A DNA stretch of 64,000 nt from contig JBFWOF010000011.1 in assembly GCA_050250665.1 (NCBI GenBank), positions 1 to 64,000 of the forward strand, read 5' to 3'. The stretch's first letter is position 1. Every line of letters begins with the position of its first letter. Both the position numbers and the translations under genes were made by a program. This document shows positions 1 through 8,954 of the stretch, in pieces. The notes under the pieces were generated by a model that saw only the letters and a program-made list of their open reading frames with translations, made no database searches and was not told the DNA's origin. This DNA is from JADKFD01 sp050250665. Its GTDB lineage: Bacteria > Pseudomonadota > Gammaproteobacteria > Xanthomonadales > SZUA-5.

Positions 1-863
1 AACAGGGTTTCCAGCTTGGTGGCCTTGTCGACCACATGCACGGGCGTGGTGATCTTGCCGCAATCGTGCAGCAGGCCGGCAATCTTGAGCTCGTAGCGAT
101 CGTCCTCGTCGAGCGTGAAACCCGCCAGCGGGCCAACGCCGGTGCGTACCGCCGCTTCGGCCAGCATCATCGTCAGCGCCGGCACGCGTTCGCAATGGCC
201 GCCGGTATAGGGCGATTTCTCGTCGATGGCGGTATTGATCAAGCGGATCAGCGACTCGAACAGCTGCGCCATCTGCTCCAGCAAGGCCCGGTTGTTGAGG
301 GCAATGGCTGCCTGCGAGGCCAGCGATTCCACCAGCTGCTGGTCGGCATCGGTGAACTCCCGAATCTCGCCCTCGGGCCCGATGGCGTTGATCAGCTGCA
401 ACACGCCGATCACTTCCTCGGCATGGTCCTTCATCGGCACCGTCAGGAAGGATTTCGAGTGATAGCCGGTGCGGGCGTCGAAAGCGCGGGTGCCGGAAAA
501 ATCGAAACCGGGCTCGCTGTAGGCATCGCCCACATTCACCGTGGTCCCGGTCAGCGCCGCATGCGCCACCACCAGCGAATGATTGGGCCTGCCGTCTTCA
601 TGATGCAGCGAGATGTCCGGCAGATTGATCGGCGAGCCGGAACTGCCGCCACGGTACTGACCCAGCGAGATATTGCGCAGCAGATCGAAGCTCAGACGGT
701 CGCCGGACTTGCGATAGAAAGTCACGCCATCAGCCTGGGTGAAGGAGCGCGCCGCTTCGACGATGCGCTCCATCAGCACGTCGATATCGCGATCCGAAGA
801 CAGAGCCGCACCGATGCGGTTCAAGGTCTCCAGACGGATGCGGATATCGTGCTCGCTGGCCAC
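1..863 (-). CDS. GAF domain / HD-GYP domain protein, C-terminus cut by window edge
   Basis: The minus-strand reading frame is open from a GTG at 863 to the left edge, giving about 287 residues without a stop, so the C-terminus lies outside the window. Residues about 15-170 read as a GAF sensor domain. From about residue 185 the sequence has the start of an HD-GYP domain: a helix with SPYTGGHCERV, then GLLHDCGKITTP, which holds the HD metal ligands. HD-GYP proteins hydrolyse cyclic di-GMP, and GAF domains bind small ligands or gases, so a signal-controlled phosphodiesterase is likely. The GTG was chosen because AGGAG sits 8 bases upstream and no ATG occurs upstream in frame. The GYP motif itself is beyond the edge and could not be checked. 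It lies downstream of the oxidoreductase gene on the same strand, 126 bases away. Confidence 0.85.
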   Translation of the reverse strand, partial: MASEHDIRIRLETLNRIGAALSSDRDIDVLMERIVEAARSFTQADGVTFYRKSGDRLSFDLLRNISLGQYRGGSSGSPINLPDISLHHEDGRPNHSLVVAHAALTGTTVNVGDAYSEPGFDFSGTRAFDARTGYHSKSFLTVPMKDHAEEVIGVLQLINAIGPEGEIREFTDADQQLVESLASQAAIALNNRALLEQMAQLFESLIRLINTAIDEKSPYTGGHCERVPALTMMLAEAAVRTGVGPLAGFTLDEDDRYELKIAGLLHDCGKITTPVHVVDKATKLETL

Positions 864-989
864 TCGACGCTCCTGCAGGTTCCCAGCCGGGCGCCAGTTT
901 GGCAACTGCCCGTGGACTGCACAAGACGTGCTGGCTGGCGTTTCGTGGAGCCAGGCCTCGCAACGGCGGCAGTCTACCGCCCGCGTCTG

Positions 990-2222
990 TCAGTCCAGCA
1001 CTTCGAAAGCGAGTCCGGAATGCGCCTGCAGTCGCGCGATCAGGGTGTCGCCGAAGATCGTTGCCGGCGTCCAGAAGCCGCCAGGCTTGTCGTCCCTGGA
1101 GATGTCCAGCGCCAGACAGGCTGCTGCCTGACCCAGCATCTTGGCAGTGGAACCATAGCCGGGGTCGCGATCACCGGTGACCTTGCAGCGCAGCTCCTCG
1201 CCTTTTGCCGTCTTGCCGTGGAAGCGCAGATCAAAAAAGCCCTTTTCCTGCGCGCTGGGACTGGGGCCTTCGCCAGCGGCCGGCAACACGAATCGTTCGA
1301 GAAACCAGCGGGTGGGCCTGATGGCGCTGGCAAGCATGAATCCGCCCATGCCGCCAGCCATGGCCACGGCGCTGAGCCTGCCCTTGAGTCCGCCACCGGT
1401 CAGCATCGCCTCGTCGTAGACAAAGTCACTGCCATAGCCGGGATCGGCCAGGGCGTTACTGCGCTGGACGATGCGGGTGTTGATCGCGGCCATGACGAAA
1501 GGCGCCATCCAGCTTTTGAAATCGGCGTCAAAGGCGGCGAAAGCCAGATTGGGCTGGCGCGTCTTTGAAGAGTAGCCGGGCGGGCACAGCGAATAGGGAT
1601 TGGCCAGGGATTTGCGCAAGGCCGGATCGCGGGCGGCTTCCTTGACCACGTTCAGCAGGCTGGCGACGGTGCCGCCGGAGAAGGTGCCGCGCATGGCCTT
1701 GACCCGCATCTTCACCCGGGTGCACGGCGCCCCGAAGCGCTCGCGAGCGCGCTGCTGCAGAAAGTGCACGCCCAGATCCGAAGGGATGGAATCGAAGCCG
1801 CAGCAGTGCACGATGCGCGCGCCGGAAGCCTTCGCCGCGGCCTCATGGCGATCGAGCATGCGCTTGATCCACTGCACTTCGCCGGTGAGATCGCAGTAGT
1901 CGGTGCCGGTTTCGGCGCAGATCTTGACCAGCGGCTCGCCGTAGAGTGCGTACGGCCCCACCGTGGACACCACCACCCGCGTCTGCGAACAGATTTCGCG
2001 CAAGGCACCGACATCCGCCGCATCGGCCACCAGCAGCTTGAGCTTTTCGGCGGGTTTGCCCAATGCCTTCTTCAGCGCTTCCAGCTTGTCACGCGAACGC
2101 CCCGCCGCCGCCCAGCGCAAGTCGCTGCCTGGCCCGAACTGCTGGCAGAGGTAGCGGCACAGGATCTGACCGACAAAGCTGGTGGCGCCGAAAACGATGA
2201 CATCGAAACTGGATCTGGACAT
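990..2222 (-). CDS. Saccharopine dehydrogenase-like NAD(P)-binding oxidoreductase (trans-acting enoyl reductase family)
   Basis: This 410-residue protein opens with a Rossmann NAD(P)-binding motif, VIVFGATSFVGQ at residues 9-20, and continues with AAAGRSRDKLEALKK. It also has YCDLTGEVQW and the conserved HCCGFDSIPSDLGV stretch around residues 130-155. This layout and length match the family annotated as saccharopine dehydrogenase or trans-acting enoyl reductase, whose members reduce lipid or polyketide intermediates in mycobacteria and have unknown substrates in proteobacteria. A hydrophobic patch near residues 285-300 could touch the membrane. The ATG at 2222 sits directly before the MSRSSFDVIV start typical of the family. 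It is the nearest upstream gene to the GAF/HD-GYP gene on the same strand, with no evident functional link. The substrate cannot be deduced. Confidence 0.85.
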   Translation of the reverse strand: MSRSSFDVIVFGATSFVGQILCRYLCQQFGPGSDLRWAAAGRSRDKLEALKKALGKPAEKLKLLVADAADVGALREICSQTRVVVSTVGPYALYGEPLVKICAETGTDYCDLTGEVQWIKRMLDRHEAAAKASGARIVHCCGFDSIPSDLGVHFLQQRARERFGAPCTRVKMRVKAMRGTFSGGTVASLLNVVKEAARDPALRKSLANPYSLCPPGYSSKTRQPNLAFAAFDADFKSWMAPFVMAAINTRIVQRSNALADPGYGSDFVYDEAMLTGGGLKGRLSAVAMAGGMGGFMLASAIRPTRWFLERFVLPAAGEGPSPSAQEKGFFDLRFHGKTAKGEELRCKVTGDRDPGYGSTAKMLGQAAACLALDISRDDKPGGFWTPATIFGDTLIARLQAHSGLAFEVLD

Positions 2223-2378
2223 GGGTTACCCGGATTGGCAGGCGGAGGAAGCCTGAGGGAAAACGAGATTGGGTCGAATGGCCGCCAATGCGGGAGCAGG
2301 CATGCGCGCGGATGCCCATAGTAGAGCATGGCCGGAGAGTGGCGGCGTGCTGACACCGGGGGACGGGCACATCTGGCC

Positions 2379-2454
2379 CTGTGGGAGCGGCTTCAGCCGC
2401 GAGCTAGGGCTGCCAACCGCCTGTAGCCATCGCGGACAGAGTCCGCTCCCACAG
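2379..2454. repeat. REP-type inverted repeat (GTGGGAGCGG family)
   Basis: Two 12-base arms, CTGTGGGAGCGG at 2379-2390 and its exact complement at 2443-2454, flank a spacer that itself contains CTTCAGCCGCGA and TCGCGGACAGAGTC half-palindromes. This is the layout of a paired REP element as found between genes in pseudomonads and Lysobacterales. It lies between the divergent oxidoreductase gene and the next plus-strand gene. It is the only copy of this family seen in the window. Confidence 0.8.
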
Positions 2455-2566
2455 GTCTCGCTCCCTGGACACCACGGCACTTCAGAGCTCCAGATTAACG
2501 ATCGGAAACACTCCCGCGCCAGCTTCGTGCCAGAATCCTGCACACACTGCACGGAAAAGCCCGACC

Positions 2567-3325
2567 ATGCATGCCGTCCTGATCTCATTGCTGCTACTGA
2601 CGCAATCCACCTCCGCTCCGCGCCCGCCGGCACCGGCACCCGAGTGCCTCGACGCCCGCGCGCTCACGCAGATGCGCCAGCTCAGTCCCAATACCGTGAT
2701 CGTGGCCAGCGGCGAGCGCCGTTTCCGCATCGATGTGTCCGAGGCCTGCCCGGAGATGGCCAGCGGCTCGGCACTGCTGGCTCAGCACGGCTGGGTCTGC
2801 GGCCAGCCCCGTGAATTCGTGCAGACTCAAGCGCAGCTGTGTCCGATCGCGCGGGTCGAGGAAATCAGCACGCGGGACTATTCGCAACTGGTTCGCGCAG
2901 CCGACCACCAGTCCGATGGGCAAATGCTGCCCACCGTCGAATCCCGCAGCCACCGCGGCGCCACCCGCGGTTTTCGTGGCTCCTTCGATTATTGCTTCCG
3001 CCCCAGCCAGATGCGCGCCTGGGCGGCGGACGATGACGGCATCCTGATCCAGACCTCGAAGATCCGTTCCGGCGGTCATGGCGCCTACCGGCTGGAGCTG
3101 GGCGGCAGCTGTCCGCAGATCGCCTTCCTGCCGGTGCTGTCCCTGCGCTCGGGTGTGGGCCTGGACCTGATCTGCGGCAATCCCGGTGACGCCGCCCTGC
3201 TCTCCGATGACCGCTCTTTCTCACCCACGGCCGACGGCCTGGAGCGTGGCCGCACCGAGAGCCGCTTCGCCAAGGCCTCGGAACGACCATGTCCGATCGT
3301 AGCGGTTTATCCCGTCTACGAATGA
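2567..3325 (+). CDS. Exported protein with two DUF6491-like repeats
   Basis: The 252-residue product starts with a short hydrophobic signal-like segment (MHAVLISLLLLTQSTSA). Two halves then share one pattern: Cys, an alpha-helical RxxQMRxW-like segment, a VIVASGERRFRIDV or ILIQTSKIRSGGHGAYRLEL strand pair, a CP pair, a short CG segment, and a closing CPI-V. The halves span residues about 27-95 and 140-250. The pattern resembles DUF6491, a small periplasmic family of Lysobacterales with no known function. Here the domain appears duplicated, and the conserved cysteines suggest disulfides outside the cytoplasm. The neighbouring glgA is convergent and ends 8 bases away. Family assignment is from pattern recall only. 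Confidence 0.6.
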   Translation: MHAVLISLLLLTQSTSAPRPPAPAPECLDARALTQMRQLSPNTVIVASGERRFRIDVSEACPEMASGSALLAQHGWVCGQPREFVQTQAQLCPIARVEEISTRDYSQLVRAADHQSDGQMLPTVESRSHRGATRGFRGSFDYCFRPSQMRAWAADDDGILIQTSKIRSGGHGAYRLELGGSCPQIAFLPVLSLRSGVGLDLICGNPGDAALLSDDRSFSPTADGLERGRTESRFAKASERPCPIVAVYPVYE

Positions 3326-3332
3326 ATGCGGG

Positions 3333-4784
3333 CTAGACACGACGGCCGACTGCGGTCAGCAGGCTCCGATAGATGTCCACATAGTGGGTCGCTGACGCCT
3401 GCCATTCCCAGCGCCGGGCCATCCCGGCCTGCTGCATGCGACGCCAGACGTCGGGCTGGGCGTAGCGCTCGCAGGCGGTGCGCACGGCGTAACTGACGCC
3501 GCTGGCGTCGCTGTGCTGGAACACGATGCCGGTGGGTTCGGCGCTATCGATGTCGGCCACGCTGTCGGCCAGCCCGCCAACATTGCGCACCAGCGGGATG
3601 GTGCCATAAGCCAGGCTGTACATCTGATTCAGGCCACAGGGCTCAAAGCGCGAAGGCATGATCAGCATGTCGGCCGCGGCTTCGATGCGGTGGGCCAGGG
3701 CCTCGTCATAGCTGGCACGCACTGCCACGCGCTCGGGCATGGCTGCGGCCCAATCCTGAAAATCGCGCTCCAGGGCCGCATCGCCCGAGGCCAGAATCAC
3801 GATCTGCAAGGGCATGGCACTGAGCTCGGGGCGCGCCGCCAGCAGGGCGTCGGCGCCCTTCTGATAGGCCAGCCGACCAATGAAGGCCAGCAGTGGGTCA
3901 TCACCGGGATCCAGACCAAGATCACGCTGCAGTGCGCGCTTGTTGGCATGCTTGCCGGCGACCACGGTGGCGGCATCGTAGCGCTGCTCGATCAGGCTAT
4001 CGCTGGCCGGATTCCACACCTCCGGATCGATACCGTTGAGGATGCCGCAGAGATCGTCGGCGCGCTGGCGCAACACGCCGTCCAGACGCTCGCCGAATTG
4101 CGGGGTCTGAATCTCCCGAGCGTAGCTGGGTGATACCGTGCTCAGCTTGTCCGCAAACAGCAGACCCGCTTTCATGAAGGAGAACCCGCCGTAGAACTCC
4201 AGCGCACCGGGATGCCAGAGGGCCTCAGGCAGCCCCAGCCGCCGGTACTCGGCGTGATCGTAAATGCCCTGATAGGCCAGATTGTGGATGGTGAACAGGG
4301 TGCGCGGGCGCGAGGGGCCATCCCCCAGATACACCGGCACCAGGCCGGTATGCCAGTCATTCAGATGGACGATGTCGGCCGCCAGTCCGGCGCCGGCTGC
4401 GCCCTGCGCAATGCGCGCCACGGCTTCGCAGAAGCAGGCAAAGCGCAGCGCATTGTCGGCATAGGGCTGACCGCTGCGGTCGGCGTAGGGACTGCCGTCG
4501 CGCGCATACAGTTCCGGCGCGTCGAGCAGCAGCATGGGCACGCCGTTGTCCGGGTGGCCGCCACCGATCAATCGCGTGCGCTGTCCGCGAACCTCGATCT
4601 GCGCCAGCGTGGCGGCATTGCGCAGACGCTCTGCCAGGCCGCGATAGGCCGGCATGATGATGTGCACATTCACGCCCAGCGCCTTGAGTGCCGCCGGCAA
4701 GGCGGCAGCCACATCGGCCAACCCGCCGGTCTTGGCCAGCGGAAAGACCTCGGCGGCAGCAAACAGCACATTCATCTCGGACAT
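3333..4784 (-). CDS. glgA: Glycogen synthase (ADP-glucose starch glucosyltransferase)
   Basis: GlgA transfers glucose from ADP-glucose to the growing alpha-1,4-glucan in the cytoplasm. The GT5 hallmarks are present: the N-terminal VLFAAAEVFPLAKTGGLADV with the ADP-glucose-binding K-T-G-G-L, HIIMPAYRG, HLNDWHTGLVP, FTIHNLAYQG, GILNGIDPEVWNP, IGRLAYQKG, and the C-terminal SRFEPCGLNQMYSLAYG with the conserved Glu. At about 483 residues the length is normal. The start at 4784 gives MSEMNVLF; an ATG three codons later is also possible, and an in-frame ATG upstream would add 16 residues unlike the family. It lies 137 bases downstream of glgC on the same strand, so the two probably form an operon. 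No branching enzyme or phosphorylase gene is in the window. Confidence 0.95.
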   Translation of the reverse strand: MSEMNVLFAAAEVFPLAKTGGLADVAAALPAALKALGVNVHIIMPAYRGLAERLRNAATLAQIEVRGQRTRLIGGGHPDNGVPMLLLDAPELYARDGSPYADRSGQPYADNALRFACFCEAVARIAQGAAGAGLAADIVHLNDWHTGLVPVYLGDGPSRPRTLFTIHNLAYQGIYDHAEYRRLGLPEALWHPGALEFYGGFSFMKAGLLFADKLSTVSPSYAREIQTPQFGERLDGVLRQRADDLCGILNGIDPEVWNPASDSLIEQRYDAATVVAGKHANKRALQRDLGLDPGDDPLLAFIGRLAYQKGADALLAARPELSAMPLQIVILASGDAALERDFQDWAAAMPERVAVRASYDEALAHRIEAAADMLIMPSRFEPCGLNQMYSLAYGTIPLVRNVGGLADSVADIDSAEPTGIVFQHSDASGVSYAVRTACERYAQPDVWRRMQQAGMARRWEWQASATHYVDIYRSLLTAVGRRV

Positions 4785-4877
4785 CCAGACCCGCCCTGAT
4801 CCGTTGGCCGAGTATGCCGCCAAGCGGCCCACCGGCGCCTTTCCGCTTCACTTCCCGGACAGCGCTGCGCGCAGTCT

Positions 4878-4920
4878 CGGGCTACCCATTTCCGCGTCTT
4901 TCGACCCGAATGCTGCGTTG
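4878..4920. repeat. Short dispersed repeat, copy 1 (glgC-glgA gap)
   Basis: A 43-base segment between glgC and glgA reads CGGGCTACCCATTTCCGCGT and continues through TCGACCCGAATGCTGCGTTG. A close copy with a few substitutions and an extra base or two occurs at 38361-38404, upstream of an unrelated exported-protein gene. Both lie on the 5-prime side of a minus-strand gene. Confidence 0.55.
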
Positions 4921-4921
4921 C

Positions 4922-6205
4922 TCACCTCCGCTGGGTACTCAGCGGCACGTAGCGCGACTGCCCCAGCATGTCGCGGGTCACCAGAACCACACCATTGCTG
5001 ATGACATGAAAGCGCTCGGCATCGTGGACCGGATCGATGCCGATGTGGGTGCCATCGGGAATGGTGCAACCCTTGTCGAGCACCGCGCGGCGGATTCTGC
5101 ACCCGCGACCCACGGTGACATTGGGCAGCAGCACCGATTCATCGATCTCGCTGTCCATTTCCACACGCACATTGGAGAACAGTACCGAGCGCCGCACCGT
5201 GGCACCCACGACCAGACAACCGCCGGACACCATCGAGTCCAGGGCACAACCGGCGCGGCCCTCCTGCGCGGCAAACTTGGCCGGCGGCAACTGCTCCTGA
5301 TAGGTCCAGATCGGCCAGTCGGCGTCGTAGAGATTCAGTTGCGGCAGCGGGTCCAGCAACTCCAGATTGGCCTTCCAGAAGGCCTCCACGGTGCCGACAT
5401 CGCGCCAGTATCCCTGATGCTCGCCGTCGGGCTCGCGGAAGGAATAGGCGTAGGCGGGAAACTCATCGATGGCCTTGGGGATGATGTCCTTGCCAAAATC
5501 GTGGCTGGAACCCTTGTCTGCGGCGTCGCGCACCAGTTGTTCGATCAGGAACTGGGTGTTGAACACATAGATACCCATCGATGCCAGGGCGACATCGTCG
5601 CGCCCCGGCATCGGCTCGGGCCTGGCCGGCTTCTCGGCAAACTGGCGGATGCGCATCTCGGCGTCGACCTGCATCACGCCAAAGGCACTGGCCTCGGCCA
5701 GCGGCACTTCGATGCAGCCGACGGTGAACTCGGCGCCACGGCGCACGTGCTCGGCCAGCATCTGGCCGTAGTCCATCTTGTAGATGTGATCGCCCGCCAG
5801 CACCAGAATGTAGCCCGGGGCGTGCGACAGCAGGATGTCGATGTTCTGGAACACGGCATCGGCCGTGCCTGCGTACCAGGAGGTCTCGTCCACCCGCTGT
5901 TGCGCCGGGAACAGTTCCACGAATTCATTGAATTCGCCGCGCAGAAATCCCCAGCCCATCTGGATGTGACGGATCAGCGAGTGCGATTTGTACTGGGTGA
6001 GCACCGCAATCCGGCGCACCCCCGAGTTGATGCAGTTGGACAGCGGAAAATCGATGATGCGGAACTTGCCACCGAAGGGTACCGCCGGTTTGGCGCGCCA
6101 GTCGGTCAGCGCGTTGAGCCGGGTACCGCGCCCCCCTGCCAGCACCAGGGCCAGTGTGTCCTTGGTCAGGCGACTGACAAATCTCGGATCCTGCTGGTCA
6201 CGCAT
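4922..6205 (-). CDS. glgC: Glucose-1-phosphate adenylyltransferase
   Basis: GlgC makes ADP-glucose from ATP and glucose-1-phosphate, the committed and usually allosterically controlled step of bacterial glycogen synthesis. Residues near the N-terminus read LALVLAGGRGTRL (nucleotide-binding loop) and KPAVPFGGKFRIIDFPLSNC. Further hallmarks are AGDHIYKMDYG, FAEKP, YWRDVGTVEAFW, and a C-terminal left-handed beta-helix of hexapeptide-like repeats. The ATG at 6205 has CAGGAG seven bases upstream and yields MRDQQDPRFVSRLTKDT, as usual for the family; an ATG 14 codons upstream lacks a good site. It precedes glgA on the same strand. The 324-base gap upstream separates it from the divergent kinase gene and must carry its promoter. 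Confidence 0.95.
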   Translation of the reverse strand: MRDQQDPRFVSRLTKDTLALVLAGGRGTRLNALTDWRAKPAVPFGGKFRIIDFPLSNCINSGVRRIAVLTQYKSHSLIRHIQMGWGFLRGEFNEFVELFPAQQRVDETSWYAGTADAVFQNIDILLSHAPGYILVLAGDHIYKMDYGQMLAEHVRRGAEFTVGCIEVPLAEASAFGVMQVDAEMRIRQFAEKPARPEPMPGRDDVALASMGIYVFNTQFLIEQLVRDAADKGSSHDFGKDIIPKAIDEFPAYAYSFREPDGEHQGYWRDVGTVEAFWKANLELLDPLPQLNLYDADWPIWTYQEQLPPAKFAAQEGRAGCALDSMVSGGCLVVGATVRRSVLFSNVRVEMDSEIDESVLLPNVTVGRGCRIRRAVLDKGCTIPDGTHIGIDPVHDAERFHVISNGVVLVTRDMLGQSRYVPLSTQRR

Positions 6206-6529
6206 GGGCTGCACTCCTGGGGACGGACCAAGCCCGCCTGCCTCCATGTTGCCAACGCTGGCCGCTCACAGCCAGTGATCGCGCGTAACAAGCGGTCACG
6301 GTCAGCGCTGCCGAATCCAGATCCACTCCGCACCCGGAGGCGGTCGATGCGGGCCGCAGGGTGCTGCCATCACGGCCTCTATCGCCCGCGCTGCACATGA
6401 ATCAGAATGGCTCGAATCCGGGGCCTGGCCGGCTGCAGCTCAGGCCCCGCGCTGGTCTGCGGCACCTGGCTCTCGCCAAGCCACTGGCCACGGCAATTCC
6501 GCTGCCCGCATTGCGCCCAGATCGTAGCA
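6206..6529. other. Divergent intergenic region between glgC and the kinase gene
   Basis: This 324-base gap must hold promoters for both directions, but no convincing -35/-10 pair or operator could be picked out by eye. The plus-strand frame of the kinase stays open back to an ATG at 6407 and would encode a leader with a CPHC pair. That leader has no matching second cysteine pair at the right distance and no clear ribosome-binding site, so it is left out of the gene. Confidence 0.4.
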
Positions 6530-8158
6530 ATGGATACTCGTCCCATGTCCATGACCAAGATTCCGCAGAACATTGGTGGCTTCGAGATCCTGGGCACCCT
6601 GGGCCAAGGCGGCATGGGTGTGGTCTATTGTGTACGTGACCACACGCTGGGGCGGGATCTGGCCGTCAAGCTGCAGACCGGCGACTGGAAGCACTCGCCG
6701 GAACGGCTGGTACGATTTCTGCGCGAGGCGCGGATTCTGGCCAACATCAACCACCCCAACGTCGTGCAGATCTATTCGGTGGGCGAACACGAAGGAGCAC
6801 CCTTCTTCGCCATGGAACTGCTCGAGAGCTCGATCGCCGACGCCGTCCGCCTGAAGATGCCGGGCATCGCCCAGGTCAAACGCTGGATGATGGAGGCCGC
6901 GCGCGGACTCGCGGCCATCCACGAGAAAGGCGTGGTGCATCGTGACATCAAGCCTGGAAATCTGCTGCTGACACGCCCCACCAGCCTGGAAGAAGAACAC
7001 GTCAAGGTCGCTGATCTCGGCATCGCCACCGCTGGCGATCACTTCGGCGTGTCGCTCACCCGCGCTGGTGCCGTGCTCGGTACCAGCGGCTATCTGCCGC
7101 CCGAAGCCTTTCGCGGCGGCACACTGGACAGCCGCGCCGATCAATATTCTCTGGGCGTGGTCTTCTTCGAACTGCTGGCGAAACGACCACCCTACGCGGA
7201 CATGAGCGATTCGGCACAGCTGACCGCGATCCGTGACACCCGCTCGCCGCCCGATGTCCGCGAGTTCCGGCCCGAGATCGACGCCGCCACGGCGCAGATC
7301 GTCTCGCGCATGCTCAGCGACGACCCCGACGATCGCTTCGACAGCACCCAGTCCCTGGTGCAGGCACTGAGCTTCATCCAGGGCAACGAGGGACGAGCGC
7401 TGCCGGCATCGCTAGATGCGCCACCGCGTCAGCGTGCTGCTACCCACAGTAGCCCGCCGGAACCAGCCGTGGCGCGCGATGCCGCGACCGCCAGTCGGGC
7501 ACCCGCGACTGCTGCTTCTCGAGGCGGGTGGATTCGAGGCCTGTCAGCCGGGGCCCTGTTGATCTTTGCTGCAGGCGCCGGCTACTGGATCAGTACGAGG
7601 CCGAGGCCCACCGCCTTGGCAACGCCGCCCGTGGCTGCGGAACCAGCCGCAAGCACCGCGGTGGAATCGAAATCCGCAACTGAACCCGTATCGGAACAAC
7701 CGCTGCCGACAACGGCAGCAGAGCCTGAGTCCGTCGGGGCATCCCTGCCAGCAGCGAAACCGAGCCCAGCGAGTTCCGCAGTCTCGCCAACGGTCATCGA
7801 CCCCAAACTGCGGATCGCCTGGGCCAAGTACGTGCTCGACGAATACACGCTGACCCCTCGCGCCAATGAGGAAGTGAGCTGGACGCTGGCCTTGCAGACG
7901 CAGAAGCAAGGCCTGATTCAAGGCGTGCTCACCGGCCCCGAGCCGACGCCCATCCAGCTGACCGGTATGGTCGAGAGTCAATCCACCGAGACCATCGATG
8001 GTGAAGATTGGGATATCTACACCCTGAACCTCAAGGATGCTGCCGGTCGCGTCGTCGACCTCCGCTTCGAATTCACCGAGGAGGAAACCGCCGGCGAAGG
8101 TTCCCTCCTGTATCAGGGACATCGGCGTCGCTTCGATGTGGTCGACAGCGAGGAGTAG
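6530..8158 (+). CDS. Membrane-anchored serine/threonine protein kinase (Hanks type)
   Basis: Residues about 15-285 form a complete eukaryotic-like kinase: glycine loop LGQGGMGVVY (24-33), ATP-binding Lys in LAVKL (47), catalytic HRDIKPGN (137-144), metal-binding DLG in place of the usual DFG (162), and GTSGYLPPEAF. A Pro/Ala/Ser linker leads to one transmembrane helix at about 336-355 (IRGLSAGALLIFAAGAGYWI). A Thr/Pro/Glu-rich stalk and about 100 residues with no recognised domain follow, presumably periplasmic. This is the layout of PknB-like receptor kinases, with the outer domain as a possible sensor. Start choice is uncertain: ATGs at 6530 and 6548 and an open frame to 6407 are all possible, none with a strong ribosome site. 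No phosphatase gene is adjacent. Substrates are unknown. Confidence 0.88.
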   Translation: MDTRPMSMTKIPQNIGGFEILGTLGQGGMGVVYCVRDHTLGRDLAVKLQTGDWKHSPERLVRFLREARILANINHPNVVQIYSVGEHEGAPFFAMELLESSIADAVRLKMPGIAQVKRWMMEAARGLAAIHEKGVVHRDIKPGNLLLTRPTSLEEEHVKVADLGIATAGDHFGVSLTRAGAVLGTSGYLPPEAFRGGTLDSRADQYSLGVVFFELLAKRPPYADMSDSAQLTAIRDTRSPPDVREFRPEIDAATAQIVSRMLSDDPDDRFDSTQSLVQALSFIQGNEGRALPASLDAPPRQRAATHSSPPEPAVARDAATASRAPATAASRGGWIRGLSAGALLIFAAGAGYWISTRPRPTALATPPVAAEPAASTAVESKSATEPVSEQPLPTTAAEPESVGASLPAAKPSPASSAVSPTVIDPKLRIAWAKYVLDEYTLTPRANEEVSWTLALQTQKQGLIQGVLTGPEPTPIQLTGMVESQSTETIDGEDWDIYTLNLKDAAGRVVDLRFEFTEEETAGEGSLLYQGHRRRFDVVDSEE

Positions 8159-8434
8159 CACTGCCGATCACCCGGTACGCACATGCAGTTGAGCTGCAGG
8201 CTGCCATCGACGGCGACCCGCGTGATGCCGCGGGCGCCATTCGGCAGACTGAGTCTCTGGATGGACACATCGACACGGCTGCATCGCCAAATCCGAGCGT
8301 ATGGGCCTGAGGGCCGAATCCGCCTTGACGTGTCAACAAATGTTGCCTGAGAATCGCGGCGCGCTTGGACGGGTCAACCCCGGCAAGCGCGCGTCAGACC
8401 GGATTCCGGCAGGCGTAGCCCCTCTTCCTGCCGA
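8159..8434. other. Intergenic gap, no gene recognised
   Basis: 276 bases between the kinase and a small exported-protein gene. Short minus-strand frames cross it, but they have no start site, no family resemblance and no supporting context. A TTGACGTGTCAACAA palindrome-like stretch lies at 8325-8340 (TTGACG-TGTCAA) and could be a promoter element or operator for the downstream pair of genes. Confidence 0.35.
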
Positions 8435-8947
8435 ATGAGTCCTCCGATGCGAGCGTCGTTCTTGGTTCTGACTGTGTTTCTTGGCCTTTACGGCGCCCAT
8501 GCCATGGCCCAATCCGGCGATGGCGCCGGCATCCGTCCCACCGACGGCTACGGCCTGCAACTGCAGAGCACCGTGGGTCTGGGCCCGAACTGCGCCGAGA
8601 CTGCCAATCTGACGCTGCCGCCGGGCGCGCAGGAGGTCACCGTGTGCCTGCAGGCGCTCAATGGCACCGACAACACCCTGTACCTGCACGAGATCGTTTC
8701 CGAGCGTCTGGGCAAGCTGGTCAGCGACGAGCTGTACACGCTGCCCGGCAACCAGTCGATCTTCTACACCTACAGCGTGCCGCTGGATCTGTCGGCGGCA
8801 CTGGTCAGCCGCTGGGTCGCGTCGAACGAGCGCGGGCCGGTGGCCTGTGCCGTGGCCTGGTCGCTGGTGCTGATCCAGAGCCAGTCGCGCCGCGCCGACA
8901 TCCCCTTCGACACCACGCTGGTCTGCCCGCGCCAGCCCAGCGACTGA
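8435..8947 (+). CDS. Exported protein of unknown function
   Basis: This product has 170 residues (166 if the second Met is the start). It begins with a typical signal peptide, MRASFLVLTVFLGLYGAHAMAQ, with an AMA-Q cleavage site. The mature part has three or four cysteines (NCAET, VTVCLQ, PVACAVAW, TLVCPRQ) and strand-rich sequence, suggesting a small disulfide-bonded beta fold in the periplasm or outside. No family was recognised. Its stop codon is seven bases before the GTG of the O-antigen-ligase-like gene, so the two are probably co-transcribed. Confidence 0.7.
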   Translation: MSPPMRASFLVLTVFLGLYGAHAMAQSGDGAGIRPTDGYGLQLQSTVGLGPNCAETANLTLPPGAQEVTVCLQALNGTDNTLYLHEIVSERLGKLVSDELYTLPGNQSIFYTYSVPLDLSAALVSRWVASNERGPVACAVAWSLVLIQSQSRRADIPFDTTLVCPRQPSD

Positions 8948-8954
8948 TTCCGGC

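Noticed and set aside
36..1568. Long plus-strand open frame opposite the HD-GYP and oxidoreductase genes
   Set aside because: The minus strand carries two clear families here; the plus frame has low-complexity Arg/Gly/His text typical of antisense frames in GC-rich DNA.
4688..6400. 570-codon plus-strand frame opposite glgC
   Set aside because: Antisense of a confident gene; no signal or domain.
6407..6529. N-terminal CPHC extension of the kinase as a zinc finger
   Set aside because: Only one proper CxxC pair; other Cys spacing does not fit; no ribosome-binding site.
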